From Deferrivibrio essentukiensis (GTDB lineage: Bacteria; Chrysiogenota; Deferribacteres; Deferribacterales; Deferrivibrionaceae), in NCBI RefSeq assembly GCF_020480685.1, contig NZ_JAJAFU010000004.1:96285-160284 (forward strand): a DNA stretch of 64,000 nucleotides, read 5' to 3'. Within the stretch, counting starts at the first letter, position 1. Every line of letters begins with the position of its first letter. Position numbers and translations under genes: made by a program. The notes beneath the pieces were generated by a model. The model made no database searches. It saw only the letters and a program-made list of their open reading frames with translations, and was not told the DNA's origin. Positions 29,407 through 37,940 of the stretch are shown piece after piece.

Positions 29407-29431
29407 AAAAAGGGGGAATCTCCCCCTTTTA
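29407..29431. terminator. Bidirectional terminator between convergent genes
   Basis: AAAAGGGGGA (29408-29417), short loop ATC, TCCCCCTTTT (29421-29430). The stop codon of the convergent exonuclease gene (29429-29431) lies in its T tract, so it serves both directions. Confidence 0.9.
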
Positions 29432-30061
29432 TTTTCTTCTATCCAAAAACTCAATCAGCTCAAAAAGTGAAAAACATTGGTTTTTAAAGAGCTTTTTGAC
29501 GCCAAATCTGAAAAAAAGTGCAGTAACTTCCGCATCGTAAAGTGCTCTGTGCCTTTTAAACCCTGATTTACCCCTTAAACTGTATCTTTCAATTATTGCA
29601 TCAAGGCTGTGGCCGGAGGCTAAGGGTGCTATTTTTTTGGATAGTGAAAGGGTATCAATAACGATATCGAATGGATTTTCTACAAAATAATCTTTAAGGG
29701 AATGTTTTAAAAATGCCATATCTTTGGAAGCATCATGAGCAACCAGCACAGAGCCTCTTGCAAAATCGATAAAGTCGTATATTGCTACACACTCTTCTTC
29801 ACCATTTTTGAGCTCATCTTCAGTAATTTTGTGAATTTCAAAAGAGCTGTCGCTTACTGTTTGTGTTGTTTTTATAAGTCTATGAAATTTTGTTTTAGAT
29901 ATTTTGAAATTGTTCTTAATTTTTACAGCGCCAATTTCAATTATCCTATCCCCTCTTTCGGGAAAAATTCCCGTTGTTTCAAGGTCAAAGACTACATACT
30001 CAACTTCGTTTAATGGTTTATCAAGCAATAGTATTGACTCTTCAGAGAAATGTTTAATCAT
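29429..30061 (-). CDS. DnaQ-like 3'-5' exonuclease (DEDDh)
   Basis: A 210-residue exonuclease related to the polymerase III epsilon subunit. Catalytic motifs: VVFDLETTG (D and E of Exo I), LVAHDASKDMAFL (Exo II) and FKRHRALYDAEVTALFF (Exo III H and D). It lacks a polymerase, GIY-YIG or helicase fusion partner. It overlaps the end of larB by eight bases. Proofreading versus RNase T/exonuclease roles cannot be separated without knowing whether dnaE carries its own PHP domain. Confidence 0.88.
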   Translation of the reverse strand: MIKHFSEESILLLDKPLNEVEYVVFDLETTGIFPERGDRIIEIGAVKIKNNFKISKTKFHRLIKTTQTVSDSSFEIHKITEDELKNGEEECVAIYDFIDFARGSVLVAHDASKDMAFLKHSLKDYFVENPFDIVIDTLSLSKKIAPLASGHSLDAIIERYSLRGKSGFKRHRALYDAEVTALFFRFGVKKLFKNQCFSLFELIEFLDRRK

Positions 30062-30803
30062 ATTTCCCCTTTAAAATTCTAAACGCTGCCATGGCTGCTC
30101 CGAAACCGTTGTCTATATTAGTGACCAAGATACCCGAAGCACAGCTTGTGAGCATTGCAAAAAGCGGGGTAAAGCCATTAAGTGCTGTCCCATATCCTAC
30201 AGAAGTAGGGACGGCAATAATAGGCATGGCAAACATTCCACCTAATACGGAAGGGAGTGCACCTTCCATCCCTGCAATAGCTATGAGCACGTCTGATTTT
30301 TCTATTCTATCTTTGAATTCAAATATTCTATGCATTCCTGCCACGCCGATATCAGCGTAAATTTCACTTTTTGCACCCAATGTGTTAAGTGTTTCTTGTG
30401 CCTCATAGGCAACCTTTAAATCTGAAGTCCCGGCTGTCACTATACAAACATGACCCTTGATTTTTTTAGGTGTATAAACTTTTCTCATCATTGAAGCATG
30501 ATGTAGAAATTCACAATCCGGAAACTTTCCTTTTAGATAATTCATCTTATCATCATCAAGTCCGGTGCAGAGAAAATTTACATTATTATTTAGGTATTGT
30601 TCTGCAATCTTTTCGATTTGAAACTTACTCTTGTGTTTACCATAAATAATTTCTTCAAACCCCTGTCTAAGATTCCTAAGTGTGTCTATAAAAAAATCTT
30701 TTCCCCTCATCTCGGCAATTTTAAGCTCTTTAAGTGCTTCATCTGCTGACAGGTTGCCATTTTCCACTTTTTTAAGTATTTCAGATAAAATCTTACTGTT
30801 CAT
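30054..30803 (-). CDS. larB: Nickel-pincer cofactor synthesis protein LarB
   Basis: A 249-residue enzyme that carboxylates and hydrolyses nicotinic acid adenine dinucleotide, the first step to the nickel-pincer nucleotide of lactate racemase and other LarA proteins. An N-terminal helical part (about 1-105) precedes a PurE-like domain with VTAGTSDLKVAYEAQ, GVAGMHRI, AGMEGALPSVLGG and VPTSVGYG. It overlaps rlmE by 11 bases. larA, larC and larE are not in the window. Confidence 0.93.
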   Translation of the reverse strand: MNSKILSEILKKVENGNLSADEALKELKIAEMRGKDFFIDTLRNLRQGFEEIIYGKHKSKFQIEKIAEQYLNNNVNFLCTGLDDDKMNYLKGKFPDCEFLHHASMMRKVYTPKKIKGHVCIVTAGTSDLKVAYEAQETLNTLGAKSEIYADIGVAGMHRIFEFKDRIEKSDVLIAIAGMEGALPSVLGGMFAMPIIAVPTSVGYGTALNGFTPLFAMLTSCASGILVTNIDNGFGAAMAAFRILKGKYD

Positions 30804-31389
30804 TACCCGAAAAACCTTGACAAATTACATATATTTCAAAAGAATTTTTACGTGTAGCATCAGGTCTTAATATCTTTACATTTTTAAAATAATTCTTTAG
30901 CTCTTTTATAAAATCGTCTCTATCCTCTCCGTCAAAGAGTTTGAATAAAAAATTACCATTTTTTACAAGCACTTTTTTTGTGAAATTGAATATTGTTTTA
31001 ACCAACTCAAGACTGTTCATATGGTCAACAATCTTTTGGCCTGAAGTATTTGGTGCAGCATCGGAAACTACGGTATGGTACCGGTTGGAATATGTCAAAA
31101 CCTCTTCAAGTGTTTTAGCTTCAGTCAAATCCCCTTTGATAAAGTGAATATTTTCTCCTTTAACATTTTTGATATCAAGGATATCCACACCGACAATTTT
31201 ACCACTGTTTCCTACAATTTCAGAAAGTACCTGGAGCCATCCCCCCGGTGCACAACCTGCGTCCAGTACGGTGTCACCTTTTTTGATAAGCTTATATTTA
31301 TCGTTTATCTCTTTTAATTTATATGCAGCCCTAGAGCTGTAGCCCTCTGCTTTGGCCATTTTATAATAGCCATCTTTTCTCTTGTACAT
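30793..31389 (-). CDS. rlmE: 23S rRNA 2'-O-methyltransferase RlmE (FtsJ)
   Basis: A 198-residue SAM-dependent enzyme that methylates U2552 in the ribosomal A loop. It has YSSRAAYKLKEI, the SAM motif VLDAGCAPGGWLQVL, VVSDAAPNTSG and LFKLFDG, with a C-terminal KNSFEIYVICQGF, giving the K-D-K-E tetrad of the family. Length is typical. Confidence 0.95.
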   Translation of the reverse strand: MYKRKDGYYKMAKAEGYSSRAAYKLKEINDKYKLIKKGDTVLDAGCAPGGWLQVLSEIVGNSGKIVGVDILDIKNVKGENIHFIKGDLTEAKTLEEVLTYSNRYHTVVSDAAPNTSGQKIVDHMNSLELVKTIFNFTKKVLVKNGNFLFKLFDGEDRDDFIKELKNYFKNVKILRPDATRKNSFEIYVICQGFSGNEQ

Positions 31390-31404
31390 AACAATCCTTA
31401 ATAT

Positions 31405-32922
31405 TTAGTAAGGAACTACTTCGTAATGTTCCAAATGGTATGTTTCGTTTGATTTTATTTCTACTGAGATATTATACATTAACTCTATATCATCAATACT
31501 TTCCCTTTCGTAACTTAAAATCATGTCTACTATGTCCGGATGAGCTTCAACCATTATACTTTTTTTTGTAAAGTATGGTGCTATTCTTCTTAATTCCCTC
31601 ATTATATCATAGCAGATAGTTATCTTAGATTTTACAACGCCTCTACCTTCACAATAAGGGCAAGGCTCTGTTAGAATTTTTGTTAAGCTTTCTTGAACCC
31701 TTTTTCGTGTAATTTCGTATAGACCAAGTGGGGATATATTGACAACCGATGCCTTAGCTCTGTCATTAGCAAGTTCATCTTCCAATGTTTTAAGGACTTT
31801 TTCTTTATGCTCATCACGCTCCATATCTATAAAATCTACGATAATTATGCCACCAATATTTCTTAATCTGAGCTGCCAAGCTATCTCTTTTGCTGCTTCT
31901 ATGTTTGTTTTAAGAATGGTTTCTTCAAAATTCCGCTTTCCTACATATTTCCCGGTATTTACATCTATAACGGTTAATGCTTCAGCCTGGTCAATAACGA
32001 TATAACCGCCGGACTTGAGCCACACTCTCCTGTCTGTAAGTCTGTTTAACTCAATTTCAATATTGTAATAGTCAAAAATAGGCAATTCCCCTTCGTAAAG
32101 CTCAATCTTCAAATGAGCGTTGGGGAGAAACTCTCTTACAAATTCCTTTATCTTTAAAAGCTCACTTTTATTATCAACAATAATCTTTTTTACATCTTCG
32201 TTTGTATAATCTCTTAAGGTTCTATAAATGAGATCGAGGTCTTCATAAAGCAATGATGGTGCAGACGTTTTTTTGGCAAGGTCACTGGTTTTATTCCAAA
32301 GTCTCATAAGATAATCAAGGTCTGCCTTTAAATCATCAATATTGGAGCCTTCACATACAGTCCTTGCTATAAGCCCTATTCCCGCCGGCTTTATCTCAGT
32401 TAGAATATTTTTTAATCGCTCCCTTTCCTCTTCATTTTCTATTTTCCTTGACACACCTATGTGATCGTATGTAGGCATTAGTACAAGATGCCTACCTGGG
32501 ATCGTCAAGTGAGTAGTAATCCTTGCTCCTTTTTGACCGATTGGCTCTTTGGCAATCTGAACTGTTATCTCTTGCCCTTCACGAATAAGATCTTCAATGG
32601 GTACATATATGTTGTCATTTTTATTTGATTTAACTTCAGTTTCATCAATAACATCAACCACTCTGTCTTCTAAAAGAGAAAAGAGTTCAGCATCTTCAAC
32701 ATAGACATCTGCGACATGTAAAAAGCAAGCTTTGGGCAGCCCCACATCAACAAAGGCGGATTGCATACCGGGTAATACTTTTACAACTTTTCCCTTATAT
32801 ATATTACCAACAATCCCTTTGTTTCTTGCCCTTTCTACGTATATTTCCGAAACACTTCCGCCATCGAGTATGGCCACTCTTACTTCGTTTACCGTTGAAT
32901 TTATAATTATATCTTTTGGCAC
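31405..32922 (-). CDS. rng: Ribonuclease G/E family endoribonuclease
   Basis: A 505-residue RNase G-like protein lacking the long RNase E scaffold tail. It has the S1 domain split around a small insert (about 30-120, with GNIYKGKVVKVLPGMQSAFVD), the 5'-sensor region, catalytic aspartates in LTVIDVNTGKYVG and IIIVDFIDM, and the zinc-link CPYCEGRG. The start is GTG after AAGGATAACAG. It processes rRNA and initiates mRNA decay, and leads into rlmE and larB. Confidence 0.95.
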   Translation of the reverse strand: MPKDIIINSTVNEVRVAILDGGSVSEIYVERARNKGIVGNIYKGKVVKVLPGMQSAFVDVGLPKACFLHVADVYVEDAELFSLLEDRVVDVIDETEVKSNKNDNIYVPIEDLIREGQEITVQIAKEPIGQKGARITTHLTIPGRHLVLMPTYDHIGVSRKIENEEERERLKNILTEIKPAGIGLIARTVCEGSNIDDLKADLDYLMRLWNKTSDLAKKTSAPSLLYEDLDLIYRTLRDYTNEDVKKIIVDNKSELLKIKEFVREFLPNAHLKIELYEGELPIFDYYNIEIELNRLTDRRVWLKSGGYIVIDQAEALTVIDVNTGKYVGKRNFEETILKTNIEAAKEIAWQLRLRNIGGIIIVDFIDMERDEHKEKVLKTLEDELANDRAKASVVNISPLGLYEITRKRVQESLTKILTEPCPYCEGRGVVKSKITICYDIMRELRRIAPYFTKKSIMVEAHPDIVDMILSYERESIDDIELMYNISVEIKSNETYHLEHYEVVPY

Positions 32923-32925
32923 CTG

Positions 32926-33507
32926 TTATCCTTTCAATTTAATGATTATTTCCTTTGCAATCTGCTTTAAGGTTTCAAATACTCCGACACCTTTTATCGC
33001 TACTGCTTCAAACGACTTTACATTTCTATAATTGAGAGCTTCTTCAAGCTCTTTTACAGGGACGATGTCCGGGAGATCTCTTTTGTTATATTGCAATACG
33101 AGAGGGATAGTATCCAAATCGTAACCATGCTCTTGAAGATTATCTCTAAGGTTATCAAAGCTGTCAAGGTTTGCATCCATCCTGTCTACCTGAGAGTCAG
33201 CTACAAATACTACGCCATCAGCCCCTTTCAATATCAATTTTCTACTTGCATCGTAAAATACCTGCCCTGGAACAGTGTAAAGATGAAACCTTACCTTAAA
33301 ACCTTTAATTTCTCCAAGCTTAAGGGGCATAAAATCAAAAAACAACGTCCTATCTGTTTCCGTGGCAAGAGAAATCATTTTCCCTTTTAGATTGGGATCG
33401 GTTTTATCGTAAATGTATTGAAGATTGGCAGTTTTACCGCAAAGTCCCGGGCCGTAATAGACTATTTTACAATTTATTTCTCTGGTAGAATAATTTATGA
33501 AGGACAC
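32926..33507 (-). CDS. mglA: MglA-family Ras-like GTPase
   Basis: A 193-residue small GTPase. The P-loop is YYGPGLCGKTANL, the switch II segment LYTVPGQVFYD has the MglA-type PGQ in place of DxxGQ, and the base-recognition motif is NKRD. MglA sets cell polarity and drives motility regulation in Myxococcus. The adjacent roadblock protein is its likely GAP. GTG of rng follows after three bases. Confidence 0.93.
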   Translation of the reverse strand: MSFINYSTREINCKIVYYGPGLCGKTANLQYIYDKTDPNLKGKMISLATETDRTLFFDFMPLKLGEIKGFKVRFHLYTVPGQVFYDASRKLILKGADGVVFVADSQVDRMDANLDSFDNLRDNLQEHGYDLDTIPLVLQYNKRDLPDIVPVKELEEALNYRNVKSFEAVAIKGVGVFETLKQIAKEIIIKLKG

Positions 33508-33998
33508 TATTTTCCCCCTATGTCAAATAAGTTATCAATATCGTCTTCTGTTATATCGGAAAATATATTTTCTTTGTCTCCCTGAGTAGCATTTTTTTCA
33601 AGCTCTATAAGGAGTCTTTCAAACACTTTGAGAGATTTTTTGACCCTAAGTCTTATAAGTCCTAAGGAAGTGGATTCGTCAAATATAACAACAAGTATCA
33701 ATTTTCCTGAAACAAGGCTTATATGGACATGCTCATTTTCCCCTTCATGAAAAAGTATAGAAAATTCCTTTTCTCCAAGAAGGTTGGCGAGTCCGCCAGT
33801 GGCTGCTACATTTCCTGCCACAAGGGCACCGATAGATGTTTTGTCATAGCTTTCAGTATTTTTGCTTGAGCCTATCAGCTGTCCATTTTTATCAATAAGA
33901 AAAGTAGCTTTCGCATTGGATTCTATTTTTAACCTATCAAGTTCGGACTCAAACTTGCTAAGAATCCCTTCATCCGAAAACCAAAAAAGGTTGTCCAT
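33507..33998 (-). CDS. mglB: MglB-like Roadblock/LC7 protein
   Basis: A 163-residue protein with one Roadblock/LC7 domain (about 15-125; TFLIDKNGQLIGSS, ALVAGNVAATGGLANLLG) and an acidic C-terminal tail. MglB dimers act as the GTPase-activating partner of MglA. The stop of mglB and the start of mglA share one base, which supports a matched pair. Confidence 0.92.
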   Translation of the reverse strand: MDNLFWFSDEGILSKFESELDRLKIESNAKATFLIDKNGQLIGSSKNTESYDKTSIGALVAGNVAATGGLANLLGEKEFSILFHEGENEHVHISLVSGKLILVVIFDESTSLGLIRLRVKKSLKVFERLLIELEKNATQGDKENIFSDITEDDIDNLFDIGGK

Positions 33999-34102
33999 TT
34001 ATACCCCATTTAACAAATTATAACTTATAATATCATATTATTTTGCAACTTTAAACTTAAAATAAATTTGCAATCCCTTTTGTTACTTCGAACGTTAACC
34101 TA

Positions 34103-34705
34103 CTAACGCATTTCTCTCCTATTTTCAATAGATTTAAGAATAGTTACCTCGTCAGCGTATTCAAGATGGCTACCTATGGGGATGCCGCTTGCTATCCTTG
34201 TAATAAGCAGTTTATTTATATGGGATAGCCTTTTTTTTATATAAATAGCAGTAGTTTCACCTTCTATATCCGGGTTTGTGGCAATAATGATTTCGTTAAT
34301 ATTTTCTGATTCTACGCGCTTGATTAGTTCATTTATCCTGAGTTTGTCAGGTCCGATATCATCAAGGGGGGCTATTTTCCCACCTAAAACATGATATAGT
34401 CCATCATATCTGCCAGATGCTTCAATTATAAAAACATCTTTAGGCTCTTCCACAACGCAGATAGTGTCGTTATTTCTCCCGGTGTCAGCGCATATGGCAC
34501 AGATATCAGACTCTGATATGCCAAAGCATTTTTTGCATATCCGTGTATTCTTTTTTAAATTTACAAGGGTATTGGATAGTCTTTCAATGTCAGGCAAATC
34601 TTTATTCAGTAGATAAAGTGCAAGACGCATCGCCGTTTTTTTCCCGATGCCCGGCAATTTGCTAAGCTCAAAAACGCAATCATCAAAAGATTTTATTTTG
34701 AACAT
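34103..34705 (-). CDS. recR: Recombination mediator RecR
   Basis: A 200-residue protein of the RecFOR pathway. It has an N-terminal HhH motif (LPGIGKKTAMRLA), a C4 zinc finger (CKKC, then CAIC, from about residue 56) and a Toprim domain beginning ICVVEEPKDVFIIE, with YHVLGGKIAPLDDIGP. It follows ybaB by three bases in the conserved dnaX-ybaB-recR order. Confidence 0.97.
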   Translation of the reverse strand: MFKIKSFDDCVFELSKLPGIGKKTAMRLALYLLNKDLPDIERLSNTLVNLKKNTRICKKCFGISESDICAICADTGRNNDTICVVEEPKDVFIIEASGRYDGLYHVLGGKIAPLDDIGPDKLRINELIKRVESENINEIIIATNPDIEGETTAIYIKKRLSHINKLLITRIASGIPIGSHLEYADEVTILKSIENRREMR

Positions 34706-34708
34706 CTA

Positions 34709-35023
34709 TTAGAACATTCCAGGAAAATTCAGCCCCATCCCACCGGTTACGCTTGCCATTTTTTCCTGAAGCATTTCTTGTGATTTCTTTATCCCCTCAT
34801 TAACCGCAGCAACTATTAAGTCCTGCAACATATCCACATCTTCCGGGTCAACGACACTTTTCTCAATAGTAATACTTACTACCTCCTGTTTACCGTTTAC
34901 TTTAACAGTAACCATACCGCCACCTGCACTAGCTTCTACAACCTCTTTTGCTGCTTCTGCCTGCATTTCTTCCATCTTTTTTTGCATCTTTTGTGCTTGT
35001 TTCATAATCTGTTGAATATTCAT
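34709..35023 (-). CDS. ybaB: YbaB/EbfC nucleoid-associated protein
   Basis: A 104-residue DNA-binding dimer with the family core KMQKKMEEMQAEAAKEVVEA and GGGMVTVKVNGK. The ATG at 35023 is eight bases from GAGG; an upstream GTG at 35032 overlaps that SD and is less likely. Length and position between dnaX and recR are typical. Confidence 0.95.
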   Translation of the reverse strand: MNIQQIMKQAQKMQKKMEEMQAEAAKEVVEASAGGGMVTVKVNGKQEVVSITIEKSVVDPEDVDMLQDLIVAAVNEGIKKSQEMLQEKMASVTGGMGLNFPGMF

Positions 35024-35072
35024 ACTGTTCACCTCATTTTATTTATTAATTACTTTTTACTAAATTATAAAG

Positions 35073-36656
35073 TTAAGATTTTGTAAGGAGCGTTATTTTA
35101 TCTATTTTACAGTCAAACTCATTTTTTATAAGGTTGACTATTTCGTCATTTTCTGCTTCTTGCTTCATTTTTCTCTGCTGGAATGTTTCCGCTTCATATA
35201 TTTTTTCAATTATCGTTTTTTTTTTATTGTTATTGTCTAAAATAATTTCAAAATCTTTAAAATCAGCATTGTATTTTAGCAGCAACTCTTTTGCAAGGTT
35301 GAAATTTTCTCTTTTAGCTGTCAACTCATAATGAAATTTTTTTTCATCGCTGAAACCTATTGTAAGCTTTCCGTTTGAGAATGAAGATATAAATCCGTGG
35401 CTCAGATTTGCTGAAAGTGCGGGCTTGATATCAGCTAACTTTTTCAAGAAGGAATTCCACTTATCTTCTATTGTCTCATCTTTTGGGGCAGATTGCTCTT
35501 TTATTTCTGCCTGATGACCGGATGTTTTCTGAGTGACAGGCTTTGTCTGAGTTGAGCCAACGGGTATTATTTCTGAAATTCTGCAAGCCTTATATATCCC
35601 AAATTCAAAAATATATCTTGGGAGTGTAAGGGTTTTCATATCGTTGAGTGTTTTTTGGAAAATTTGGAATAATGCAAAAAGTTTTTGTTCAGTTGCCATT
35701 GGTAAAAGTATTTTAAATAATTCTTTTTCATCTTCAGTTAGATGGCTATCAAATTTTTTTGAACCGGCGACCCCAAAAAGAAGAATGCGAGTATATTCTA
35801 TCAATGTTTTTACTACATACTGGAAATTAAGCCCCTTGCTATCTATTTCTTCAATTAAGTCGTAAATATCTTCTATCTTTTCATATATAATATTTTTAAA
35901 AAGTTCTTCTATAAGCTTTTTATCTGACATGCCAAGAAGGAAAAGAGTATCTTTATAGGTAACTTTATTGTCACCGAATGCTATTACCTGGTCAATAAGA
36001 GAAAGTGCATCCCGCATACATCCTTCAGAATTTCTTATGATTATATTGAGAGCATCATTTTCATAAACGATTTCCTCTTTTTCCATAATTTTTTGAAGGT
36101 ACTTGTACATAAAATCATGAGGAATTTTTTGAAAGTCAAATTTTTGGCATCTGGACAGAATTGTAGCTGGTATTTTATGTGCATCGGTTGTAGCCATTAT
36201 AAAGATAACGTATTCGGGCGGTTCCTCCAGAGTTTTAAGAAGGGCGTTAAATGCTGCGTCAGTTAACATATGGACTTCATCTATAATATAAACTTTATAT
36301 TTGCACTTTACAGAAACAAATTTTACGTTTTCGCGAAGCTGCCTAATTTCATCAATTCCCCTGTTAGAAGCTCCATCAATTTCAACCACATCCATTGATG
36401 TCCCGTTTGTAATTTCTTTACAGTTGTCACAAATATTACATGGGTTAATACTTTCAGGCTTTAAACAATTTATGGCCTTTGCGAATATTCTTGCAAGGCT
36501 AGTTTTGCCAACCCCTCTTGGCCCTGTAAATAGGTATGAATGAGATATTTTGCCAAGCTCTATTGCATTTTTTAGGGTATCAACAACAAATTCTTGATAG
36601 ACTACCTCATCAAAATTTTGTGGTCTATATTTCCTGGAAAGAGGGAGATAAGACAT
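35073..36656 (-). CDS. dnaX: DNA polymerase III subunits gamma/tau
   Basis: A 527-residue clamp-loader ATPase. Walker A is GPRGVGKTSLARIF, a zinc module follows (CLKPESINPC then CDNC), Walker B is YIIDEVHMLT and sensor 1 has TTDAHKIPATILSRCQ. The C-terminal domain after about 390 is short. An A10 run at codons 478-480 could give a shorter product by slippage. GGAG lies eight bases before the ATG. It leads the dnaX-ybaB-recR operon. Confidence 0.97.
   Translation of the reverse strand: MSYLPLSRKYRPQNFDEVVYQEFVVDTLKNAIELGKISHSYLFTGPRGVGKTSLARIFAKAINCLKPESINPCNICDNCKEITNGTSMDVVEIDGASNRGIDEIRQLRENVKFVSVKCKYKVYIIDEVHMLTDAAFNALLKTLEEPPEYVIFIMATTDAHKIPATILSRCQKFDFQKIPHDFMYKYLQKIMEKEEIVYENDALNIIIRNSEGCMRDALSLIDQVIAFGDNKVTYKDTLFLLGMSDKKLIEELFKNIIYEKIEDIYDLIEEIDSKGLNFQYVVKTLIEYTRILLFGVAGSKKFDSHLTEDEKELFKILLPMATEQKLFALFQIFQKTLNDMKTLTLPRYIFEFGIYKACRISEIIPVGSTQTKPVTQKTSGHQAEIKEQSAPKDETIEDKWNSFLKKLADIKPALSANLSHGFISSFSNGKLTIGFSDEKKFHYELTAKRENFNLAKELLLKYNADFKDFEIILDNNNKKKTIIEKIYEAETFQQRKMKQEAENDEIVNLIKNEFDCKIDKITLLTKS
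35216..35225 (-). other. A10 homopolymer in dnaX, candidate slippage site
   Basis: Ten A on the coding (minus) strand within AAT AAA AAA AAA ACG. Losing one A reads AAA CGA TAA and gaining one reads AAC GAT AAT TGA, so both shifted frames stop within four codons. The slipped products would lack about 47 C-terminal residues. It resembles the A9 run in Thermus dnaX. Confidence 0.5.
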
Positions 36657-37040
36657 TAAAAGCGCTCCAAAACATGTTCTATCATAACTATAACTGCTCC
36701 TGTACTATGAAATAAGAGATCATTCCAAATGATATAACAAATTGATTTTTAAATCAACCGCCAAAGATTCTGGCATCAACCTATTTTCTACATCTCAATA
36801 GATTATCGATAAATGTAAAAAATTATGTTCAAAGTTGGTGCTAAGTATTGAGCTTATAAGACCTTTATAATCATTACAACCTCTACCAACCTACATAATA
36901 TTATTTAAATACTTTCATCTTTACTTACGAGTGTGTGGTGATTAATCAACTTTTTCATAACTGTAAGAATTAGCTTTGTGATGATAGTAAGATAACATGG
37001 ACAAGTGGTATAAAAAAACCGGGCAAAAGCCCGGCTCTAT
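36657..37040. other. 384-bp intergenic region upstream of dnaX
   Basis: No coding sequence, tRNA or SRP RNA is seen, although the SRP RNA gene is often found here in other bacteria. It holds the dnaX ribosome site and presumably its promoter, and at the far end the secF terminator. The rest is AT-rich with no clear repeat. Confidence 0.6.
37012..37034 (-). terminator. Intrinsic terminator after secF
   Basis: On the minus strand CCGGGC, loop TTTT, GCCCGG, then seven T. It lies just beyond the secF stop and closes the ndk/thrC-to-secF run. Confidence 0.93.
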
Positions 37041-37928
37041 TTATTTTTTGATTTTGTACACCAAGGCGCTTGCAACACCTATAGATGAGTATGTACCTAC
37101 AACTATTCCTATTAAAAGTGCAAATGAGAATCCGTTTATGACCTCACCTCCAAAAAGGTAAAGGGCAAGTACAGCTAAAAGGGTAGTTCCTGAAGTGAGA
37201 ATTGTTCTGCTTAAAGTTTCATTGATACTTTTATTTATGACTTCATAGATAGTTAATTTACCTGCACTATTTTTTATCTTTTCCCTTATTCTATCAAAAA
37301 CAACAATTGTGTCATTCAGTGAGTAACCAACAATTGTCAAAAGAGCTGCAACGATAGGAAGAGTGATTTCCTTTCCAAGCAGACTGAATATACCAAGCGT
37401 GATAATTACGTCATGAAAAAGGGCAAGTACTGCACCTACAGAAAAAATAAACTCAAATCTCAGTGAAACATATATCAAAATACCAATAAGAGAATAAATG
37501 ATTGCCATTATTGCCTTCTTTTTCAGCTGTCCACCTACTTGCGGCCCAACCTGCTCTACCCTCTCGATGACAATTTTCTGATTACCTGAAACTTCCTTTA
37601 TTTTTGTTTGAATTGCATCCGCAGTCTCTTTAAGACCGGCTGATGTCTTTTCAACACGTATTAGTATGTCATTTGGTTCCCCAAAAGTCTGAATTACCAT
37701 TTCACCTAAATTCAAATCTTTGAAAGAATTTCTCAGTTTGTCAAGGTCAGGAGTGCTCTCAAATTTCACCTGCACTACTGTTCCCCCTGCAAAATCTATC
37801 CCATAATTGAAGCCCTTAGTGAAAATTAAAAAGAGGCTTAATATGACAAGAGCTCCAGATATGACAAAGAATAACTTTGACTTGCCAAGAAAATCTATGT
37901 TTACATTAGATTTAATTAATTCTACCAT
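37041..37928 (-). CDS. secF: Protein translocase subunit SecF
   Basis: A 295-residue inner-membrane protein that works with SecD to use proton motive force in late steps of export. It has six helices; signature FNYGIDFAGGTVVQVKF lies in the first periplasmic domain entry and GYSLNDTIVVFDRIREK after helix 4. It follows secD by 12 bases and ends at a terminator. Confidence 0.97.
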   Translation of the reverse strand: MVELIKSNVNIDFLGKSKLFFVISGALVILSLFLIFTKGFNYGIDFAGGTVVQVKFESTPDLDKLRNSFKDLNLGEMVIQTFGEPNDILIRVEKTSAGLKETADAIQTKIKEVSGNQKIVIERVEQVGPQVGGQLKKKAIMAIIYSLIGILIYVSLRFEFIFSVGAVLALFHDVIITLGIFSLLGKEITLPIVAALLTIVGYSLNDTIVVFDRIREKIKNSAGKLTIYEVINKSINETLSRTILTSGTTLLAVLALYLFGGEVINGFSFALLIGIVVGTYSSIGVASALVYKIKK

Positions 37929-37940
37929 ATCCCATCCCCT

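Noticed and set aside
36657..37011. Possible SRP RNA gene upstream of dnaX
   Set aside because: The conserved GGAAG/AGCAG apical motif and GC-rich stem are absent on both strands.
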